64,000 nucleotides of DNA, taken from Sphingomonas sp. Root710. Lineage in GTDB: Bacteria; Pseudomonadota; Alphaproteobacteria; Sphingomonadales; Sphingomonadaceae. The position numbers and the translations under genes were made by a program. The stretch lies in the NCBI RefSeq assembly GCF_001429065.1, contig NZ_LMIB01000001.1:1656172-1720171 (forward strand), in the 5' to 3' direction. Positions within the stretch are counted from its first letter, which is position 1. Every line of letters begins with the position of its first letter. This document shows positions 59,803 through 64,000 of this stretch, one piece after another. Under the pieces are notes generated by a model, which had not been told where the DNA came from, did no database searches, and worked only from the letters and a program-made list of their open reading frames with translations.

Positions 59803-60243
59803 ATGTGGCGATATCTGGCCGGTGGCGTGGGTGCGCTGCTGCTCGCGGGCAGCGGGCTGGTGCTGTGGCAGCAGCTTGGCGCGAGCCCGCCGATCGCCCC
59901 GCCCGTCCCTGCGATCGCGCCGGAACCGGCTCCGCTGGCCGAGCCGCCCGCGGCGACCGAGAAGACGCGCGAGGAAAAGCGGTTCCAGCGTTATGACAAG
60001 GACCGCGACGGCAAGGTCGCCCGCGAGGAATTCCTCGCCACGCGACGCAAGGCTTATGCGAAGCTCGACGCGAACGGCGACGGCAAGCTCAGCTTCGAGG
60101 AATGGTCGATCAAGACCAGCGACCGCTTCGCCAAGGCCGATGCCGACAAATCGGCGGCCCTGACGCCTGCGGAGTTCGCCACCACGCGCATCGCCCGCAA
60201 GGCGGCGCGGCCCGCGCCGTGCGTGCCGGACAGCGACAGCTAG
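59803..60243 (+). CDS. Exported EF-hand protein
   Basis: A 146-residue protein with an N-terminal membrane helix or uncleaved signal (WRYLAGGVGALLLAGSGLVLW), a Pro/Ala linker to residue 50 and three EF-hand-like loops: DKDRDGKVAREE (65-76), DANGDGKLSFEE (89-100) and a weaker DADKSAALTPAE (113-124). The first two have all Ca2+ ligands. It likely binds calcium on the outer face of the inner membrane. GGGGGAGA precedes the ATG. It follows the phytoene-synthase-like gene by 31 bases. Confidence 0.87.
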   Translation: MWRYLAGGVGALLLAGSGLVLWQQLGASPPIAPPVPAIAPEPAPLAEPPAATEKTREEKRFQRYDKDRDGKVAREEFLATRRKAYAKLDANGDGKLSFEEWSIKTSDRFAKADADKSAALTPAEFATTRIARKAARPAPCVPDSDS

Positions 60244-60275
60244 CCGACAAGGACCGCCGTCAGCGGTCTATCGGG

Positions 60276-60470
60276 TCAGCGCGGCGCGCCGGCGGCCTTG
60301 GCGGCTTCGTTGACGCTGGCGCGTGCCATGGTATCCGCCGCGTTGGCGGCCATGGCTTCCCAGCTTTCCGCCGACCGCTCGTGCATCGCCTTGCGGTTCG
60401 GCAGGGTGGCGTTGGCAGCGGCAGCGCGCTGTGCGGCCGCGTTGGCGCGATAAATTTCGACGTTGCTCAT
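60276..60470 (-). CDS. Small Ala-rich helical protein
   Basis: A 64-residue protein (SNVEIYRANAAAQRAAAANA at the start) with no signal or membrane part and an all-helical composition. AAGGACC lies just before the ATG. It is 22 bases downstream of the next small gene and likely co-transcribed. I associate this type with sphingomonads; function unknown. Confidence 0.65.
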   Translation of the reverse strand: MSNVEIYRANAAAQRAAAANATLPNRKAMHERSAESWEAMAANAADTMARASVNEAAKAAGAPR

Positions 60471-60492
60471 GGTAAGGTCCTTCGGAACAGGA

Positions 60493-60753
60493 TCAGAGCG
60501 GCGCGAGCCGGGTGGTCGGCAGCAATTCGTTCTTGCGCGCCTTGCTCTGGATGAGGGATTCGAGATTGCGTGAGATCGCGGCGACCGAGCCCACGGGGTC
60601 GGCCTTCGGATCTTCCACGCCGAACTGCTGAAAATCGGCGATGCTCAGCAGAAATTTGCAGCTGTCCTCGTCGACCAGCGCGTTGAACGCGATGTTCCGT
60701 TTCTCGACGGTCGCGCTGTCGGGGTCGATGAGAACGAGGGTTTCGGTGGTCAT
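60493..60753 (-). CDS. DUF1488-like small protein
   Basis: An 86-residue soluble protein. The middle (NIAFNALVDEDSCKFLLSIADFQQFG) has the strand-Cys-strand layout seen in DUF1488-like proteins, followed by a helix with LESLIQSKARKNE. AGGATAAT precedes the ATG. It is the first gene of a two-gene leftward unit. Family assignment is tentative and function unknown. Confidence 0.6.
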   Translation of the reverse strand: MTTETLVLIDPDSATVEKRNIAFNALVDEDSCKFLLSIADFQQFGVEDPKADPVGSVAAISRNLESLIQSKARKNELLPTTRLAPL

Positions 60754-60877
60754 TAATTATCCTGTCGCCGGAGGTCGGCGCCACGCCGTCATGCAACGGA
60801 CGCGATTCTACCAATTTCGATGGAAGCTTCCCTAGCGTCTACCGCCAGAATCTCAAGCCCGGCGCACTTCTTTTCGG

Positions 60878-61936
60878 TTAAATCGCAGCTTCGAAACCTG
60901 CCGCCTTGGGCCATTTCGGATTGATCATCGCCATCGCGCGGAACAGGGTTCCCATTTCCTCCTCGTCGGTGAGGCGGCGATAGGCGGCGCCGATCTCGTC
61001 CGCGCGGTCGGGATGATGGCGGCCCAGCGCCGCCGCGCGGGCGGCGATGCCCAGCGTTCCCAGGAAATATCCTTGCGACACCGGCCCCTCGATCCGCGCG
61101 CCGGCCAGCCGCCCGGCCTCGCCGAGCGCGGTGAAATCGACATGCGCCGTCAGATCGTTGGCGCCGGGATTGCTGAACACATCGGCATAGGCATGGGCAT
61201 TGAGCGCCTGGAGCGTATCGCCCGCGTCGTAATTCTCATGGCCATAGTCGATGACGAGCATCGCCCCGCCCTGCCGCACGATCCGCTTCGCTAGCGCATT
61301 GCCGATCGCCAGGCCGGCGGGTGACGTCTCGTAGATGCTGCCCGCAACGGCATCGTGCAAATGCTCGGGAACGCTGTCCTCGGCGGGGGTGGCGCCCGGC
61401 ACCGACGCGAAGCCCTCGTCGCCCAGCCCCACCATCCGCTCGCGCCAGCCGCTATAGGTCTGGATATATTGGCGGTAGGGCAGCGCATCGAAGAATTCGT
61501 TGGCGATGATGATCAGCGGCGCGTCGGTCGGCAGCGTCTCGATACCGTCATGCCAGGTGGCGTCGGGCAGACGATCCTGCTGGAGCTTGCGCAGCACCGG
61601 ACTGGTCTCGACGAAATGGACCTTGGGATGGCGGCCAAGCGCCCCCATGGCGCGCAGGGCGTCGGCGGCAAGGGTTCCGCGCCCCGGCCCCAGTTCGACA
61701 TAATGGACCGTCGAGGCACGCGAGCGCGCCCACATATCGGCGAACCATATGCCGATCATTTCGCCGAACATCTGGCTGATTTCCGGGGAAGTGATGAAGT
61801 CGCCCTTCACGCCGAAAGGATCGTGCGAGGCATAATAACAGCCGTTCGCCGCCTCCATATAGTCGGCGACGGGGATGGGCCCCTTCTCCTCTATCCTTCG
61901 GATCAGCGCGTCGGCCAGGTCCGCGGGTGTCTGCAT
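60878..61936 (-). CDS. MidA/NDUFAF7-type SAM-dependent methyltransferase
   Basis: A 352-residue class I methyltransferase of the MidA family. GDFITSPEISQMFGEMIG is diagnostic, VELGPGRGTLAADAL binds S-adenosylmethionine, and NEFFDALPYRQY matches the family's active-site strand. The mitochondrial member NDUFAF7 methylates an Arg of complex I subunit NDUFS2; in bacteria the target is unproven. It starts 60 bases after lgt on the same strand, a pairing common in alphaproteobacteria. Confidence 0.92.
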   Translation of the reverse strand: MQTPADLADALIRRIEEKGPIPVADYMEAANGCYYASHDPFGVKGDFITSPEISQMFGEMIGIWFADMWARSRASTVHYVELGPGRGTLAADALRAMGALGRHPKVHFVETSPVLRKLQQDRLPDATWHDGIETLPTDAPLIIIANEFFDALPYRQYIQTYSGWRERMVGLGDEGFASVPGATPAEDSVPEHLHDAVAGSIYETSPAGLAIGNALAKRIVRQGGAMLVIDYGHENYDAGDTLQALNAHAYADVFSNPGANDLTAHVDFTALGEAGRLAGARIEGPVSQGYFLGTLGIAARAAALGRHHPDRADEIGAAYRRLTDEEEMGTLFRAMAMINPKWPKAAGFEAAI

Positions 61937-61996
61937 ATATCTCTATTCGTCGACGTAAATCGCCGCGAGACATAACCTTATTTGGTTAGAAAAGCA

Positions 61997-62860
61997 TTAC
62001 GCCGCGACTCTCCGCCTGGCGGTGGCAATCAGATAGGCGCCGCCGAGGATCATCGGCACCGTCAGCGTCTGTCCCATGGTCAGCCCCCAGCTGAGCGTGC
62101 CCAGTTGCTGATCGGGCTCACGGAAATATTCGACGAAGAAGCGGCTGAGCCCATAGCCGAGCAGGAAGATGCCGACGAGCTTACCCGGCTGGTTGCGCGC
62201 GTCGGTCCGCCAGAAGAAGAAGGCCAGGACCAGTCCGAGCAGCAGGCCTTCGAGCCCGGCTTCGTATAGCTGGCTCGGATGGCGCGGGTCGCCGCCGGGC
62301 GCGTTGGGAAAGATGATCGCCCAGGGAACGTCGGTGGGGCGGCCCCACAGCTCGCCGTTCACGAAATTGGCGATGCGCCCGAAGAACAGGCCAAACGGCA
62401 CGCAACAGGCGATATAGTCATGGATACGTAGCCAATTGAGGCCATATTTCCGCGCCATATAGAGGATGCCGAGCGAGACCCCGGCCGCGCCGCCGTGGAA
62501 CGACATGCCGCCCTGCCACAGCTTCAATATATCGATCGGATTGCGGAGGATGTCGGGCTGGTAGAAGAGGACATAGGCGAGCCGCCCGCCGACAAGAATG
62601 CCGATCGTCGCGTAGAATACGAAATCGTCGGCATGGCGCCGCGCCATCGGCGCGTTGGGCTGCGCGATCAGGCGCGTCAGATAATACCAGCCGAGCAGGA
62701 TCCCGGCGATATAGGCCAGCGAATACCAGTGGATCTGAAGAAGGCCGAGATCGAGCGCGATCGGATCGAGGTGTAGATCGTCGAAATGAAGCGCGGAGGC
62801 CGCATTGGCCAGGACGGGCAGGTGCAAGGGCGTTCCCCGGAAACAGACTGCGCCTGCCAT
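61997..62860 (-). CDS. lgt: Phosphatidylglycerol-prolipoprotein diacylglyceryl transferase
   Basis: A 287-residue inner-membrane enzyme with seven helices. It adds diacylglycerol to the lipobox Cys of prolipoproteins. Signature parts are [30 protein letters not shown], and [20 protein letters not shown], the Lgt signature with its catalytic Arg and Asn; [15 protein letters not shown] follows. The start is uncertain: ATG at 62860, a TTG at 62878 and a TTG at 62827 are all possible and none has a strong Shine-Dalgarno. The midA-type gene follows. Confidence 0.93.
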   Translation of the reverse strand: MAGAVCFRGTPLHLPVLANAASALHFDDLHLDPIALDLGLLQIHWYSLAYIAGILLGWYYLTRLIAQPNAPMARRHADDFVFYATIGILVGGRLAYVLFYQPDILRNPIDILKLWQGGMSFHGGAAGVSLGILYMARKYGLNWLRIHDYIACCVPFGLFFGRIANFVNGELWGRPTDVPWAIIFPNAPGGDPRHPSQLYEAGLEGLLLGLVLAFFFWRTDARNQPGKLVGIFLLGYGLSRFFVEYFREPDQQLGTLSWGLTMGQTLTVPMILGGAYLIATARRRVAA

Positions 62861-62891
62861 AGCCGGGGGATGGGGCAAGAGGAAGGGTAGA

Positions 62892-63308
62892 TCAGCCCGG
62901 GCCCATCCGCAGCCGGAGCCGGTTCCAGCCGTCCGCCGACCGGTAGTCGATGATCTCCGCCCAGGCGCGGACCAGATCGAGCCCGGCGCCGCCGCCGCGT
63001 TCGGGGATCACCTCGCCGGGCGCGGCTTCGCGCAGGTCGAACGGCGCGCCGGTGTCGGCCAGCACGATCTCGATGGCCTCGCCGTCCAGCGCCAGGCTCA
63101 GTTCGATGTCGCCAGCCGCATCGACGCCGCCATGTTCGACGAGGTTGAGAACCAGCTCTTCGACGATGATTGCCAGCCGCGCCGCCCGGTCGATATGCAG
63201 CGTATGATCGAGCCCGAAGGCGCGCGTCGCCGCCAAAGCGGCTTCGATCGCCTCCGCTCCGTTGCAGCGGACCGTCACCGACGGCGATTTGGAGTCGCGA
63301 GCGCTCAT
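62892..63308 (-). CDS. RsbW-type ATP-binding protein (anti-sigma factor kinase family)
   Basis: A 138-residue single HATPase domain. The N box is [16 protein letters not shown]1 is [11 protein letters not shown] and G2 is [13 protein letters not shown]. This is the RsbW/SpoIIAB-like group that binds or phosphorylates anti-anti-sigma factors. No STAS-domain or sigma gene is in the window. It is divergent from the FecR gene 46 bases away, so the two may be regulated together and its STAS partner may lie to the right. Confidence 0.87.
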   Translation of the reverse strand: MSARDSKSPSVTVRCNGAEAIEAALAATRAFGLDHTLHIDRAARLAIIVEELVLNLVEHGGVDAAGDIELSLALDGEAIEIVLADTGAPFDLREAAPGEVIPERGGGAGLDLVRAWAEIIDYRSADGWNRLRLRMGPG

Positions 63309-63354
63309 AATTGCGCTATGTCATGCCTTACTGGTCATGGGGATGGCGAGAATC

Positions 63355-63786
63355 ATGCGCAGGATTATTTTGATCGCGTCGGGGCTTGCGGTGCTCGCCC
63401 AACCCGCCTGGGCGGAGATCGGCCGCGTCAAGCGGATCATGGGCGTTGCAACGGTCGAGCGGGGCAGCGCAAAGCTGAAGCCCGCGCCCGGTTTTCAGCT
63501 GCAGCCCGGCGATACGCTGGTGACCGGCAAGGACGGGCAGATGAGCCTGTCCTTCATCGACGACACGCGCTTCTCGGTCGGGCCGAACAGCCGCATCTCG
63601 GTCGATCAGTTCGACTATAACCGCACCACCCAGGCCGGCAGTTTCGTCACCCGCGTCAACCGGGGTTCGCTCGCGGTGGTCTCGGGGCAGATCGCGAAGT
63701 CGAAGCAGGATGCGATGAAGGTGCGCACGCCGACCTCGCTGCTGGGCGTGCGGGGCACGCGCTTCATCGTCGAGGTGCCAAAATGA
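63355..63786 (+). CDS. Exported FecR-domain protein
   Basis: A 143-residue protein with a Sec signal (RRIILIASGLAVLAQPAWA). The FecR-like domain reads LQPGDTLVTGKDGQMSLSFI, then NSRISVDQFDYN and KVRTPTSLLGVRGTRFIVEV; the last is the hallmark of periplasmic FecR domains without the anti-sigma N-terminus. It is not an iron regulator of the FecIR kind, as there is no membrane helix or cytoplasmic part. It overlaps the next gene by 4 bases. The start at 63355 is chosen for the signal peptide; ATGs at 63337 and 63343 are possible. Confidence 0.85.
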   Translation: MRRIILIASGLAVLAQPAWAEIGRVKRIMGVATVERGSAKLKPAPGFQLQPGDTLVTGKDGQMSLSFIDDTRFSVGPNSRISVDQFDYNRTTQAGSFVTRVNRGSLAVVSGQIAKSKQDAMKVRTPTSLLGVRGTRFIVEVPK

Positions 63787-64000
63787 GCCGCCGCCTGATT
63801 CCGCCGCTCGCGCTCGCGGCACTGTTGAGCGGCTGCGCGACGCCGTCGCTCACCCTGCTGCCGAGCGAGGAAGGCAAGCAGGGCGCGGTCGCGGTGATCG
63901 AGGAGAATGGCAAGCCGGCCGAGGTCGTCGTCAGCGAACTGAACAGCCGCACCAACCTTGCAGGCAAGCCGCACACCAAGGCGATCGACCCGTCGAAGCT
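63783..64000 (+). CDS. OmpA-type lipoprotein, partial (runs off the window)
   Basis: The first 72 codons of a gene that continues past the window edge. The start is RRLIPPLALAALLSGCATP, a lipoprotein signal with lipobox LSGC. The next part (LLPSEEGKQGAVAVIEENGK) is like the N-terminus of OmpA-family proteins found after FecR genes. The OmpA domain itself is not yet reached. ATG overlaps the FecR stop (ATGA). By family habit a CHASE2/adenylate cyclase gene may follow; this cannot be seen. Confidence 0.7.
   Translation, partial: MSRRLIPPLALAALLSGCATPSLTLLPSEEGKQGAVAVIEENGKPAEVVVSELNSRTNLAGKPHTKAIDPSK

Noticed and set aside
1-64000. Search for CRISPR arrays, rRNA genes, complete insertion sequences and a replication origin
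   Set aside because: No regularly spaced repeats, rRNA signatures, transposase genes or DnaA-box clusters were seen.

Overview
The window looks like chromosome from an alphaproteobacterium of the order Sphingomonadales (Sphingomonas or a close relative). I infer this from the high G+C, the GcrA cell-cycle regulator, the large 180-kDa class NAD-glutamate dehydrogenase, the E1-beta subunit carrying its own lipoyl domain, a TonB-dependent receptor locus, several small protein families I associate with sphingomonads (DUF6481, a Flp-type pilin, two tiny conserved ORFs), and short palindromic intergenic repeats. No database search was possible, so family names rest on motifs read directly.

Layout. 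Positions 1-4492 look like the end of a genomic island: a LuxR-type regulator, a secreted protein of unknown function and a P4-type integrase that abuts the 3' end of tRNA-Thr(CGU). From 4745 to 16394 the chromosome is ordinary: a PAS protein, NAD-glutamate dehydrogenase, a membrane-anchored flavin reductase module preceded by a chain of three mini-ORFs, and a leftward run of molybdopterin dehydrogenase, ferrochelatase (hemH), acetoacetyl-CoA reductase (phaB) and a ribbon-helix-helix protein. Between 16500 and 21800 lie a frameshifted small gene, a PfpI/DJ-1 protein, a VWA lipoprotein and a low-G+C two-gene cassette (19148-21468). The cassette encodes an all-alpha protein with an R-x6-H motif and an ORC/CDC6-like AAA ATPase with a C-terminal helix-hairpin-helix. 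It is the best candidate here for an undescribed system, possibly an antiphage or toxin-type module. From 21802 to 29741 there is a catabolic or uptake locus with LysR and TetR regulators, a SnoaL-like protein, a TonB-dependent receptor, a GST, an SDR and a GH130-like glycosidase.

From 30000 to 47700 the genes are mostly housekeeping: a cold-shock protein, heme A synthase, ribosomal proteins L13 and S9, an S41 peptidase, VOC and GNAT proteins, a D-2-hydroxyacid dehydrogenase, an ABC-2 permease, gcrA, ampG, an MFS exporter and cysK. Several palindromic repeat families lie between them, including a 270-bp element with nested inverted repeats at 34521-34790. From 47748 to 64000 come a UvrD/PcrA helicase, a Flp pilin, tRNA-Lys, folK, a five-gene envelope operon resembling the lpoB-ycfL-COG3014 neighbourhood, ftsB, pdhA-pdhB, a receiver-only response regulator whose Shine-Dalgarno is buried in a 13-bp hairpin, a squalene/phytoene synthase-like protein, an EF-hand protein, lgt with a MidA-type methyltransferase, an RsbW-type kinase, and a FecR protein followed by an OmpA-type lipoprotein cut by the window edge.

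No CRISPR array, rRNA operon, complete insertion sequence or replication origin was seen.
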